This document shows positions 21,040-29,524 of a DNA stretch of 30,708 bases, one piece after another. Source of the DNA: Bacteroidales bacterium UBA1187 (GTDB lineage Bacteria; Bacteroidota; Bacteroidia; Bacteroidales; Paludibacteraceae); the NCBI GenBank assembly GCA_002309835.1, contig DBYL01000022.1, positions 1-30,708 on the forward strand, given 5' to 3'. The stretch's first letter is position 1. Every line of letters starts with the position of its first letter. Both the position numbers and the translations under genes were made by a program. Under the pieces are notes generated by a model that ran no database searches, was not told the origin of the DNA, and was given only the letters and a program-made list of their open reading frames with translations.

Positions 21040-23607
21040 CTATTTCACGCGAACGCCTGTTAGCGTGTAAGTCTCTCCATTGCGGATGATGAGTATTCGT
21101 CCGTCGCGAACTACCTTACGAACCTCTACGCCGCTCTCTACATCCTCGATGCCTTCTGCCTGACCCGGATCAACATATTTACGTACGTAAACATACATTG
21201 CCTCCGCCCCCGCTGCAGCATACAACTTGATAGCATTATTGGATGCGTAGTATTTGAAGATAGCGGCTGTGCGTTCCGTGTTCTGAATATATACACCGTT
21301 GGCGTCAGCCACGAATTGCCAGAACTTATAGTTCGAGGTGTTGCCGTCAATGATATCTGTTCCGCTTGTGCCAGCTGCTAATGGCTTGCTTGCGCCGACT
21401 ATCGTTAACGTGAAGCCGTTCTTGTTTTTCTCTGTTCCCAAAACTATGCGACAAGCATCATCTGCATAAGCCTCGGTCTCGGTAATCGTCACGCCTTCCG
21501 ACAGAACGGTTAATTGCTTGTTGTTGCGCGGACCGGCGATGATGTTTGCGCTCTTCAGCGCCAGGATGATAGTATCTTTAGCTGCTAAATCACTCGGATC
21601 GGTTACCTTGGCGAACATTGCCGGAGCAACGACGTGAATAGTGATGTCTGCACTCTTATCGGAGATGGTAGCCGTGATAACAGCGTCGCCGACGGCTACA
21701 GAAGTAACCTTACCATTCTCATCTACTGTGGCAACACCCTCGTCGTTCGATACATAGCTGATGGTATATTCCGAAGCAGCGGCAGCCGGCGTTACAGTCG
21801 GGTTCAGTTGCAGCGTCGAACCTAAGTTCAGGCTCACCTCTTCGCTGGCGAAAGCGATACTCTCTACAGTGCGTTTTACTACGCTGATGGTGCATGTGTT
21901 CTTTACGTCCGGATAGTCCTCTGCGCTAACCGTGATGACTGCTGTTCCTTCTGCGATAGCGGTGATGACGCCGTTCTTATTAACGGTTGCTACACCGGTG
22001 TTGTCGCTTGCGAACAGCGCTTTCTTCTCTGTGCCGTCTGGTTTGACAGCGGCCGTCAGCGTCCATGTGTCGCCGATATTCATCTCATGCTCAGTAGCGC
22101 CTAACTCAATCGAAGCCGGTACCGGCAGCGAGACGTTAACCGTACATTTCGCTTGGATATTCTCATCCAGTACAGAGGTGGCTACTACGACATAGTCTCC
22201 GGTAGCGGTGGCGGAGAATACACCTGCGTCTGTGATGCTTGCGAAATAGGCGGAGCCTTCTAATTTCCAAGACAATCCTTTGTTAACTATGTCAGTCGGA
22301 TCGAATACTACTTCGCCGCTCAGATCTTTGCTTGCGCCTTTAAGGACAGCGTAACTGCTTTCTTTGAAACTGATGCCATTGAGCGCCAGCAGATTGATGT
22401 TTATCGGGAATGAACCCTCCATCGGATCCATCTTTGCGTCTGCCGTCATGTAGGCCAGTTGTGCATTTACACTGCCGCTCTTGGTAGCATTACCTTTGTA
22501 TGTGATGGTTACTGTACCGCTGGTGCGATCTCCGGTATCGGAAACGTCAAATAGCGCGGCGTCGGTGCCCTCGATAGCCCAAATGATATCGTCCGTCAGG
22601 TGCTCTGCTGCATAACTGATCTCGACTGCTTTTGTCGCGCTGCGAGCTACATCGCCGAAGTTTATCTCCGTCGGGTTGATAGCCAGCGTTGCTTCTACCT
22701 CATGTGCCTCTCCGGCTTTCTTATAGAGTTGATATGTACTTCCCTGCGGGGATTTGTACGGTTTGAAGCGGCCCGCATTGAACTCTACCGGAAATTCTCC
22801 GTCAGGTTTGGATACGCTTGCTGCGCCGTTGCTGACACTTACTGCCCAGTTGGCGAGGATGGCATCAGGCTGCGTGGAGGCATAGGTAAAAGCACCCTTG
22901 TCGGTGATATCTAAGTGGAGACGCTTCTCAGTATCGACAGCAGTAAACTGCCAGTTGTCGCTATATTTTTTCGCGCGGAAGAACTGCGCTCCCTCTGGAA
23001 TGTCGGCTGTGCCGGCACTTGCGTTAATAGAAACATTCTCTGTGACGGCTGGCAGATATGTCTCGAATAATGGACCTCCTACGGTGCCTGCTGATTCGCA
23101 TACAAAGACGATGGTGTCGCCGTCTTTGAGGTCAGATGTAGTGTTAACGCGTACAAACGGCGTTGTCTTGGCTACATCCGCTTCGTCGGAAACAACCAGT
23201 GATACATTGACGGTCTTTTCGGCTACGACAGCATAGTCCATGTCCTCGGCGTAGATATGAATCTGACAGCCGTAGGTGCCTGCTGCTTCTGCGAGATATG
23301 AAACCTGACAGTCATAGGAATAGACGAACGGATCGGTTGATTCTCCGCTTCCCGTCCATACGTAGGTGGCGTTGTATCCATCTACGGAGAAAGCGCAGTT
23401 CTCTGCAGGCTGGTTGGTTACCTCGATAGTCACTTGTGCATACAAAGGCAGATCCGCCCAGGCGATGTGAAGAGTCGTCTCGTCCTGGATCAAACTTTGC
23501 CCTTTGATACTCACTGTTCCGAAATCTACATCACTCGCTGTGATGCTTGCGGCGAAGGCACCGATACTCATCGCGCACGCCGCCAAAAAAAGTAAAATCT
23601 TTTTCAT
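21040..23607 (-). CDS. Secreted multidomain protein with bacterial Ig-like (BIG2) domains and C-terminal tag
   Basis: The 855-residue protein has a signal peptide (MKKILLFLAACAMSIGAFA), an N-terminal beta-rich part, and two clear BIG2-type domains (about 500-590, with ASIELGATEHEMNIGDTWTL and GVITAIAEGTAVITV; about 590-670, with VTSVAVGDAVITA). Two similar beta domains appear at about 170-300 and 675-810 (both contain KDGDTIVFV- or KDTIILAL-like strands). The C-terminus EVRKVVRDGRILIIRNGETYTLTGVRVK resembles the end of the 1631-residue protein here, suggesting a shared surface-sorting tag, perhaps for type IX secretion. Function is unknown. It is the first gene of the minus-strand run and has no clear consensus promoter in the upstream AT-rich stretch. 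Confidence 0.85.
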   Translation of the reverse strand: MKKILLFLAACAMSIGAFAASITASDVDFGTVSIKGQSLIQDETTLHIAWADLPLYAQVTIEVTNQPAENCAFSVDGYNATYVWTGSGESTDPFVYSYDCQVSYLAEAAGTYGCQIHIYAEDMDYAVVAEKTVNVSLVVSDEADVAKTTPFVRVNTTSDLKDGDTIVFVCESAGTVGGPLFETYLPAVTENVSINASAGTADIPEGAQFFRAKKYSDNWQFTAVDTEKRLHLDITDKGAFTYASTQPDAILANWAVSVSNGAASVSKPDGEFPVEFNAGRFKPYKSPQGSTYQLYKKAGEAHEVEATLAINPTEINFGDVARSATKAVEISYAAEHLTDDIIWAIEGTDAALFDVSDTGDRTSGTVTITYKGNATKSGSVNAQLAYMTADAKMDPMEGSFPININLLALNGISFKESSYAVLKGASKDLSGEVVFDPTDIVNKGLSWKLEGSAYFASITDAGVFSATATGDYVVVATSVLDENIQAKCTVNVSLPVPASIELGATEHEMNIGDTWTLTAAVKPDGTEKKALFASDNTGVATVNKNGVITAIAEGTAVITVSAEDYPDVKNTCTISVVKRTVESIAFASEEVSLNLGSTLQLNPTVTPAAAASEYTISYVSNDEGVATVDENGKVTSVAVGDAVITATISDKSADITIHVVAPAMFAKVTDPSDLAAKDTIILALKSANIIAGPRNNKQLTVLSEGVTITETEAYADDACRIVLGTEKNKNGFTLTIVGASKPLAAGTSGTDIIDGNTSNYKFWQFVADANGVYIQNTERTAAIFKYYASNNAIKLYAAAGAEAMYVYVRKYVDPGQAEGIEDVESGVEVRKVVRDGRILIIRNGETYTLTGVRVK

Positions 23608-23658
23608 TGTATATATATTTTTTGTTAAATGATTTTGTTTATGTATTTTCTGACAATT

Positions 23659-23804
23659 TTAATGCTTTGCTATTATCCACTCTGCAAAGAAGGGATCCTC
23701 TGTTTCTTGAACACGGTCTGTAAAGAACTCATTCTCTACGATGGAGCCAAACTTAAAAGGATTTTCAATCCCTCGAATAATTTGATTGCTTCTTCCTGTG
23801 CCAT
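23659..23804 (-). pseudogene. Remnant of an AAA-type ATPase gene, with possible second fragment
   Basis: One minus-strand frame (23769 to 23659) reads GIENPFKFGSIVENEFFTDR, then VQETEDPFFAEWIIAKH and a stop. NPFKFGSIVE..FFTDR is the start of the Bacteroidales ATP-binding proteins (archaeal-type ATPase) as I recall them, and DPFFAEWI resembles their last residues. The two ends are joined in frame with the roughly 1 kb ATPase core missing. A second frame starts at ATG 23804, reads MAQEEAIKLFEGLKI and stops at 23736; its start resembles RhuM/Bro-N type proteins. Neither can be functional. The assignment is from memory and the fragments are short. Confidence 0.5.
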
Positions 23805-23806
23805 AT

Positions 23807-23839
23807 CTCCTAATTCCCTAACTCGCTAATCGCTAAACG
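23807..23839 (-). repeat. 7/8-base tandem repeat beside the ATPase remnant
   Basis: On the minus strand GTTTAGC, GATTAGC, GAGTTAGG and GAATTAGG directly precede the ATG at 23804. It is the same GATTAG-type unit as in the coding genes, again purine-rich on the strand of the former gene. Confidence 0.65.
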
Positions 23840-24152
23840 AAAATGTTTTATATGTTTATTTCTGTCGGTAGCATATTAGGAATTGTAAGCAACCTTCGTT
23901 GCTGCGGAATTGGCTATTACGGCGCGCCGCAAGCTCGCTTGTGAGCGCGTTTTAAAAGGCAGTTACGCTCCCGAGCCGCGTAGGCTCAAATTCCTTATAT
24001 GCTGGTGGCAGTGTTTTGTAGGTTTTTGTATTTGTCTTATTTTTGTTATTTTCGAATTATTTTTATTATATTTTTCTTACTATTATTCCCCTCGCGCGCG
24101 CTCTTTATGGAACGCGCACGCATATACACATGCGAAGCATAAACGCCGCAGG
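23840..24152. other. Gene-free stretch with GC-rich hairpins and an AT-rich core
   Basis: I see no credible gene. It holds short GC-rich inverted repeats: GAGCC/GGCTC (23973-23987), GCTC/GAGC near 23931-23944 and GGCGCGCC at 23921. A T-rich core (about 24015-24090) follows, then GC-rich words separated by TATACAC (about 24110-24190) that run into the 3' end of the 124-residue gene. No T run follows a strong stem in the right direction, so I call no terminator. The plus-strand open frame 23910-24185 is rich in Arg/His/Tyr and looks like chance. Confidence 0.5.
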
Positions 24153-24527
24153 CTATACACTGCGCTTGCGCCTATACACGCGTAGCACGGCATATGCCGC
24201 TGCTAACGCCAATAGCGGCCACACCGCATCGCCAACCGGGAACGGCTCACCCGGATTATCCGGATCCTCGTCATCTTCCGTTGTTCCACCGCCTCCTACA
24301 TCTCTACGCACATGCCCCGGATGAATCTTTGCCGGCGAATAGGTTCCTACTGTTGTCCCCGTCACATAAGCTCCTGTGGTTGCTGCCTGAGGCAGAGCAG
24401 AACCGGAACCTATCATTACCGACGTGGACTGCATCTGTACCTGCGGCAACTGGGCGGTGCCCTGAGCCTTTACGCTCAGAACACTCACCATTGCTACTAC
24501 CATCAATAAATATCTCAATGCTTTCAT
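24153..24527 (-). CDS. Small secreted protein with C-terminal membrane segment and Arg/Lys tail
   Basis: The 124-residue product has a signal peptide (MKALRYLLMVVAMVSVLSVKAQ), a Gln/Ser/Thr-rich middle, a Gly/Asp/Glu/Pro linker (GGGGTTEDDEDPDNPGEPFP), then VGDAVWPLLALAAAYAVLRVY and the tail RRKRSV. Motif, hydrophobic segment and basic end resemble the three-part C-terminal signals of exosortase- or rhombosortase-like systems; I recall similar P-[IV]-G-D ends in Bacteroidales, but none is experimentally defined to my knowledge. It lies 48 bases after the 1631-residue gene on the same strand and may be co-transcribed. Function unknown. Confidence 0.7.
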   Translation of the reverse strand: MKALRYLLMVVAMVSVLSVKAQGTAQLPQVQMQSTSVMIGSGSALPQAATTGAYVTGTTVGTYSPAKIHPGHVRRDVGGGGTTEDDEDPDNPGEPFPVGDAVWPLLALAAAYAVLRVYRRKRSV

Positions 24528-24529
24528 AA

Positions 24530-24575
24530 TTTCAAATATTTTTCAATATTCATTATTCATTAATCATTATTGAAA
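24530..24575 (-). repeat. AT-rich 7-base repeat between the two secreted-protein genes
   Basis: On the minus strand AATAATG, ATTAATG, AATAATG and AATATTG follow the stop of the large gene. It is the AT-rich form of the junction repeats also seen before efp. Confidence 0.6.
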
Positions 24576-27500
24576 TCATTTATTGATTTCACGTACTCGT
24601 TTACCTGTCGCATCATAGATCACTCCTCGATGGTAGATGTATACCTTCTCACGATAGATGAACTTAAACGGTTTGTCGGAATTCAACTCTCCGCCTACAT
24701 TAACCACATCGATATCGGTCGGTGTCTGCCGTTCGCCCACTTTCGCATTGATAGCGAAGCGTCCGTTGATTGTACCTGCCGTTGACGAGAAGGTGTAACT
24801 CTGCTCAATAAGGTTCGTTATCTTATCGCCGTTCTGATAGTCTATCAGGTAAACGCCCTCTAACTCACCGGCGATACTTGCCTCGTGCATGGAGTATGTG
24901 TACTCACCAGCCTCCGGAATACGTACATTCACAGGAATCCATTCCTTCGCTAGTGTCTCGTTAATTGCCACGTACGCCATATTCATATCGCCGTAACGCA
25001 TGTAGGTACGCAGCGTGTTTCCATCGCTCAGCAGCTTCTCTACATCGCCGTTCAGGTCGTATTCAGCGGTGTATTGCTCGCTTACAAACAATCCCATCAT
25101 ATCTTCGGCCTTCTCGTCATTCAGCACGATATAAACCTGTTGTTCCGGACGTGTTTCCGTTTGAACCTCTTTGCGATAACTCGGGGCAGAAGCTTTACGA
25201 TTGGCCGTTCCAAATGTGATTGTTCCATCTTTCGGTGTTTGAATCAAGAAGCCGCTTGCCGGTTTCAGTTTTGTTGTCGCTGTCGCGTACTGACCATATT
25301 CCTTGAAATCAACATCCGGTATGTTTACTACGTTTATCGTAATGGCGTCTCCTACCTCGGGGGTAAGTGTTATCGCTCCTTGGTAGAGCGACATGTACGG
25401 GTTAGCAATGAAATTCCAACCTTGAGCATAGCCCGGTGTAGAACCGCTATTATAAGCCGTCACATCCACTTGATCTTTGTGCGTCTCGCTCACTGCACCG
25501 GACTCGCCGCTCGTTGTCCAAGATCCTTCTCCCCATGTACCGCTCGGTAAAGTCAGCGGCATGCGGATGATGGAGAACGCTTTACCGGTCGGACGTTTAG
25601 CAGTCATCGCATATCCGGTTGAAGGAGTCAACGTAGTCGGAACAGGCTTGTTTCCTCCTTCGCCATACTGCTTCCAGTTAGCGCCGCTTCCTACGCCTTC
25701 TTGTACATTGATAGCACGGCTGTTTCCGTCATAATAACGCATACGGATATTGCCCGAAGGTCCTACACTCGGATCAACGGTACAATATCGGTAGTCAAAG
25801 TTCTCTACTGTTGCGTTCCAAGGCACAGCAATCGGATAATACTGATCATAGTCAATATACCAGTCTGCATATACATTCGTTGCTTTCAATGTAGCTGTAG
25901 AAGACGTTACGTGCAAACGAGCCACATCATATTTCTTCGTACCTGCACGGCTCCAACCATTACGCAGAACCAAAGTGGTAGCAATCAGCGTACCTGTCGA
26001 AGCCACAACTGTCGCACCCGGATAAATGTTAAGCTCTTTGATAGTCACATCAGGATTAGGACTATAATCAGCGTCTATTGTTACCGTTTTGCCCGGCAAT
26101 ACATGCACTTCCGTATTCCAATCGCTCTTAAGAGGATAATTGGTTTTGTTGATAGTGATGTTGCTTGCCACAATCTTCGGAATAACAATATTACTCATCG
26201 CCTTAACCGTTGCACCGTTCTTCCACTCTAATGTCAGCATTGCGCCATTACTTGCAGCATCCGCGAAGTCAATTCCGTCACCGAAGTTCACTGTGTAGTT
26301 GTATTTCGAATTTTTGTTCTTTGCATCGCTTGCTTTCGTCTGAACGAGCGTAATCGCGGAACTGCTTTCTTCGCCCAAATGCGCTATTACCGAAGTTGCA
26401 GATATACCCTGTGCATCTACTTCTACGACACCGCCATGCTGTGCCCATTCTACGAAGTATGCCTCCGTAAACACGATATCACTCGCAGGTATGAGTCGTA
26501 ACTCTTCCACGCCACTTGCAAACAATCCCCAATCCGGATTGCCAGCGTTGTCTCGCAAACTCAACGAACTGGTGTTGTTGTGGTTGTAAATGGTGTATTT
26601 TGCATCTTGTGGATTGGTAATACTCATATTGGTCTGAACCAATTTCCACCACCATCCGCCAGAAGGTAAATCACTTGTGGCTTGACTATTTCCACTCTTT
26701 CCTATGTCGTTCGAGCCTGTTGAATTACCGAACAAAGGAGCATGACCTTTGGAGTGATCTGCGTCATCTACCCATAGCGGAGTCATCACAAATCGAATAT
26801 AATCACCTTTTTCTCCTGATATGTTAGATGCCGTCGGCCCCTCTAAACTGTAGATATTGCTTGTAGCGGTATAGGCAATACTAGGATCGTCGATATCATC
26901 TACCGCTATCTCTGACGGTTTCGGGTTAGTGGTAGAAGACATGTTAGCCGGCATCGCATACCACTTATTGTTCTTCTTTCCCGCTATCACGAATTCCGCC
27001 GGCAAGTGGCGACCCATAACGGTCTTGGTGCTCAGTATGTTACTTGCCTTGGGTTTTAAACCCTCGGTTACTTTAGCCTGCAGGTTCGTGAATACATCCA
27101 AACCATCGTCTGTATCACCCGCATCGGGCGTGTAATAGATATAGAAGTCCGTGTCTATCTCCCCACTGGCATCAGTAGACAATGCCGTACCATCCGATGT
27201 CTTGTAAGCAAATTTACTTGCTATAGTCGAATTGCTGTGAGTGAATGTGATGCTCTGGCTCGCAGACAATCCGCTACCTTCTATATGGAACGCCTCCTGC
27301 GAACGAACTGTCTTACTTGCTGCGGAAGTGATAAATACCAGATTGCCTGTCGGACCGGTTATCTCCAGCTCTGCACAACTGAATACCAAGTCTGTCGGAG
27401 TACCATCTTTCCATACAGCATAGAACGTAATATCTCCGGTCACCGTATATAAATCGTCTACGTCATAAGATGTGCCTCCGGCACTTCCTGCTCCCCAGTG

Positions 27501-29471
27501 ATCAAATACCTTACCGGATGGAGGAGTAAACGTACAACTCGGCAAACTATAACTGCTGTTATATGCTTTATCTGTCGAACTCATCGACCCACTACCACCG
27601 TTGCTGTTGAAGGAGATGGTGTAGTCCACAGGTGTCCATTTTGCGTAGAATGTCTCTCCTGCTCCACGCTTCCACTGACTCGAACCATTAGTCCAAGTCG
27701 TAGAACTTACTTCGACACTTGCTTGAAGAGCACCTTCGTCTGTAGCAATCTTTGTTGTCATACCGCTTGTGGTATAATAGCCCTCAACGGTATAGTGTTC
27801 ACGCGTCGGCTCACTTATATTTGTCAATGTGGTCCCATCGGGCAGAACATAGGCGGAGCCATTTGTATCTCCCCCATTTTTATTGAGAGTGATTAAGTAA
27901 GGAGTGGTGAATTCTCCATATGTAGAATATCCGAATGCTTTCCCATTATAAGCAAATACACGAACATAATAATGCGTACCCGGAGTCAAATCGGTAGTCG
28001 TCGTGAAAGTACCAAAATCCGTATTAAGACCCGGATCTCCATTTTGTCCGGCCGAGGCAACTTTACTATCCCAATCCACAGATGTAGAAGTTCCCACTAC
28101 ATAACCATAGGCTTGTATATCCAAACCTCCTTTGTCACTTATTTGTCCTCCTTTGGCAGTGAGACTCGTAGGAGTTCGGCTAACGCCCGTAAAGTGAGTT
28201 TGATTTACAGTTGGATTCGTATACACATACAGCGTATAGGACGCAGTTCCCTCACAATACGTTGAATTTGCTGCCGCTGTAGCCGTGATGACAGTCGAGC
28301 CTATTACATCAGTTTTTATAGTAACTGCACCGGTAGAAGAGTTAACCGTAGCGACATCCGTATTGGAGGATGTATACGTGATAGTCTGATTGGTATCACT
28401 TCCACCGTCTTTTGCTGTAGCTGTCTTTGTGAATGAAGATGCGTTCTTAGCTTTGTATACTGTTGAACTTGAGAATTCTACTGTCGGATCTGTACATGCA
28501 TCTTCCACTGTGAGTGTTACTGTCACTTTTCGAAAATCAAATTGAGTATATTCGTCATCCCATGTTAGGGCATAGAAATCAGCCGTGTAATCTCCTGGAT
28601 CAGGTTCAGAAAGAAATGCGTAGGATATTGTTACTGTTTCATCTAAAGAGCCATCTGCTTCTGGACAAGAATAATAGTCACTTGACGACGATGCTACATA
28701 AGAGAATTCCCAGTCTGTTCCATAGGTACCAGATGCACCAGAAGTGTTTTCGAAATCATATTGAACCCAGTTTTCCCAACAAGCACCATCCCCATATATA
28801 TTAATACCCGTCACTCCTATCGAGGTAAAACTTCCCCCGCTTTCGGCTTCTGCAGGTGTGACGGTCTTAGAAATGGAGGTTGTAGAAAAAACGATATTCG
28901 GTCCCAATACACAATCATCGTGTCCAATAGTAATAGTGCCAGAACTTTTCGGGGTAATCTTAATATACTTGATATAAAGAACACTATTGGAACCATTAAT
29001 TTTTAATGTCGCAGACGTGCTGCTTGTGCTGATAGTCGTAGTGGTAAAACTTGCACTACCTGCCACGTTCTCATTAGAGGCTCCGGTCAATTCTAATGTG
29101 AAGCCATTACCATCTCCCGTATCTGGATTCTTGTATGAGATCTCAACATCAATACCCTTAGATGAGGCGATTGTTAAACTGACGTAAGCATCTGCTTTTC
29201 TTTTCAATTGTAATCCGTCACTTGTTCCAGCGTCATAAGCCTGATAAAATGTCACATCATAACCATTCCCGTCTGAAACACACATAGATTCTGTCGCTGC
29301 AGATGTGGGATAAGAACCTATATAGGCTCCATGATCTCCCCAATCACCTGCCGTATAGGAGGTAGAACCTGCAGGAAGGATAACGGCACTACTCGTCGTC
29401 GTTCCCCACGCACTTACGCTCATTCCCGCCATCATCAGGAATACGCAAATATATTTAGTAAACTGTTTCAT
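24576..29471 (-). CDS. Giant secreted multidomain protein (BIG2, fibronectin-like, InlB-type repeats, C-terminal tag)
   Basis: The 1631-residue protein starts with a signal peptide (MKQFTKYICVFLMMAGMSVSAWG). ATG 29471 is chosen over the frame's first ATG at 29525 for that reason. Visible parts in order: beta-rich N-terminus with SFTTTTISTSSTSATLKI; a BIG2-like domain (SSNTDVATVNSSTGAVTI); a fibronectin-like domain (LTPGTHYYVRVFAYNGKAFGY); two InlB-type repeats (ITLNKNGG to TFYAKW, and YTISFNSNGGSG to FYAVWK); a long middle of unknown fold; a C-terminal block with GWNFIANPYMSL, typical of Bacteroidetes cell-surface proteins; and the end KFIYREKVYIYHRGVIYDATGKRV. Probably an adhesin or matrix protein. 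Base composition is more AT-rich than the left half. Confidence 0.85.
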   Translation of the reverse strand: MKQFTKYICVFLMMAGMSVSAWGTTTSSAVILPAGSTSYTAGDWGDHGAYIGSYPTSAATESMCVSDGNGYDVTFYQAYDAGTSDGLQLKRKADAYVSLTIASSKGIDVEISYKNPDTGDGNGFTLELTGASNENVAGSASFTTTTISTSSTSATLKINGSNSVLYIKYIKITPKSSGTITIGHDDCVLGPNIVFSTTSISKTVTPAEAESGGSFTSIGVTGINIYGDGACWENWVQYDFENTSGASGTYGTDWEFSYVASSSSDYYSCPEADGSLDETVTISYAFLSEPDPGDYTADFYALTWDDEYTQFDFRKVTVTLTVEDACTDPTVEFSSSTVYKAKNASSFTKTATAKDGGSDTNQTITYTSSNTDVATVNSSTGAVTIKTDVIGSTVITATAAANSTYCEGTASYTLYVYTNPTVNQTHFTGVSRTPTSLTAKGGQISDKGGLDIQAYGYVVGTSTSVDWDSKVASAGQNGDPGLNTDFGTFTTTTDLTPGTHYYVRVFAYNGKAFGYSTYGEFTTPYLITLNKNGGDTNGSAYVLPDGTTLTNISEPTREHYTVEGYYTTSGMTTKIATDEGALQASVEVSSTTWTNGSSQWKRGAGETFYAKWTPVDYTISFNSNGGSGSMSSTDKAYNSSYSLPSCTFTPPSGKVFDHWGAGSAGGTSYDVDDLYTVTGDITFYAVWKDGTPTDLVFSCAELEITGPTGNLVFITSAASKTVRSQEAFHIEGSGLSASQSITFTHSNSTIASKFAYKTSDGTALSTDASGEIDTDFYIYYTPDAGDTDDGLDVFTNLQAKVTEGLKPKASNILSTKTVMGRHLPAEFVIAGKKNNKWYAMPANMSSTTNPKPSEIAVDDIDDPSIAYTATSNIYSLEGPTASNISGEKGDYIRFVMTPLWVDDADHSKGHAPLFGNSTGSNDIGKSGNSQATSDLPSGGWWWKLVQTNMSITNPQDAKYTIYNHNNTSSLSLRDNAGNPDWGLFASGVEELRLIPASDIVFTEAYFVEWAQHGGVVEVDAQGISATSVIAHLGEESSSAITLVQTKASDAKNKNSKYNYTVNFGDGIDFADAASNGAMLTLEWKNGATVKAMSNIVIPKIVASNITINKTNYPLKSDWNTEVHVLPGKTVTIDADYSPNPDVTIKELNIYPGATVVASTGTLIATTLVLRNGWSRAGTKKYDVARLHVTSSTATLKATNVYADWYIDYDQYYPIAVPWNATVENFDYRYCTVDPSVGPSGNIRMRYYDGNSRAINVQEGVGSGANWKQYGEGGNKPVPTTLTPSTGYAMTAKRPTGKAFSIIRMPLTLPSGTWGEGSWTTSGESGAVSETHKDQVDVTAYNSGSTPGYAQGWNFIANPYMSLYQGAITLTPEVGDAITINVVNIPDVDFKEYGQYATATTKLKPASGFLIQTPKDGTITFGTANRKASAPSYRKEVQTETRPEQQVYIVLNDEKAEDMMGLFVSEQYTAEYDLNGDVEKLLSDGNTLRTYMRYGDMNMAYVAINETLAKEWIPVNVRIPEAGEYTYSMHEASIAGELEGVYLIDYQNGDKITNLIEQSYTFSSTAGTINGRFAINAKVGERQTPTDIDVVNVGGELNSDKPFKFIYREKVYIYHRGVIYDATGKRVREINK

Positions 29472-29524
29472 AACTTTTTCCTTTCTTTTTGTTAAAACAT
29501 TTCTCATATTTGTGATTCCTTTCA

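Noticed and set aside
23629..23829. Plus-strand open frame of 66 codons opposite the ATPase remnant
   Set aside because: The minus strand of the same bases gives recognisable family fragments; the plus-strand frame is a shadow of it.
23910..24185. Plus-strand open frame of 91 codons (MAITARRKLACERV...)
   Set aside because: It runs through hairpins, a T-rich core and the 3' end of the minus-strand gene, and its product is a mix of basic residues and Phe/Ile runs from the T-rich core. No family resemblance and no promoter.
24153..24260. Gram-positive LPXTG sortase signal in the 124-residue protein
   Set aside because: No LPXTG-like motif before the membrane segment; the visible motif is PVGD and the host is a Bacteroidetes.
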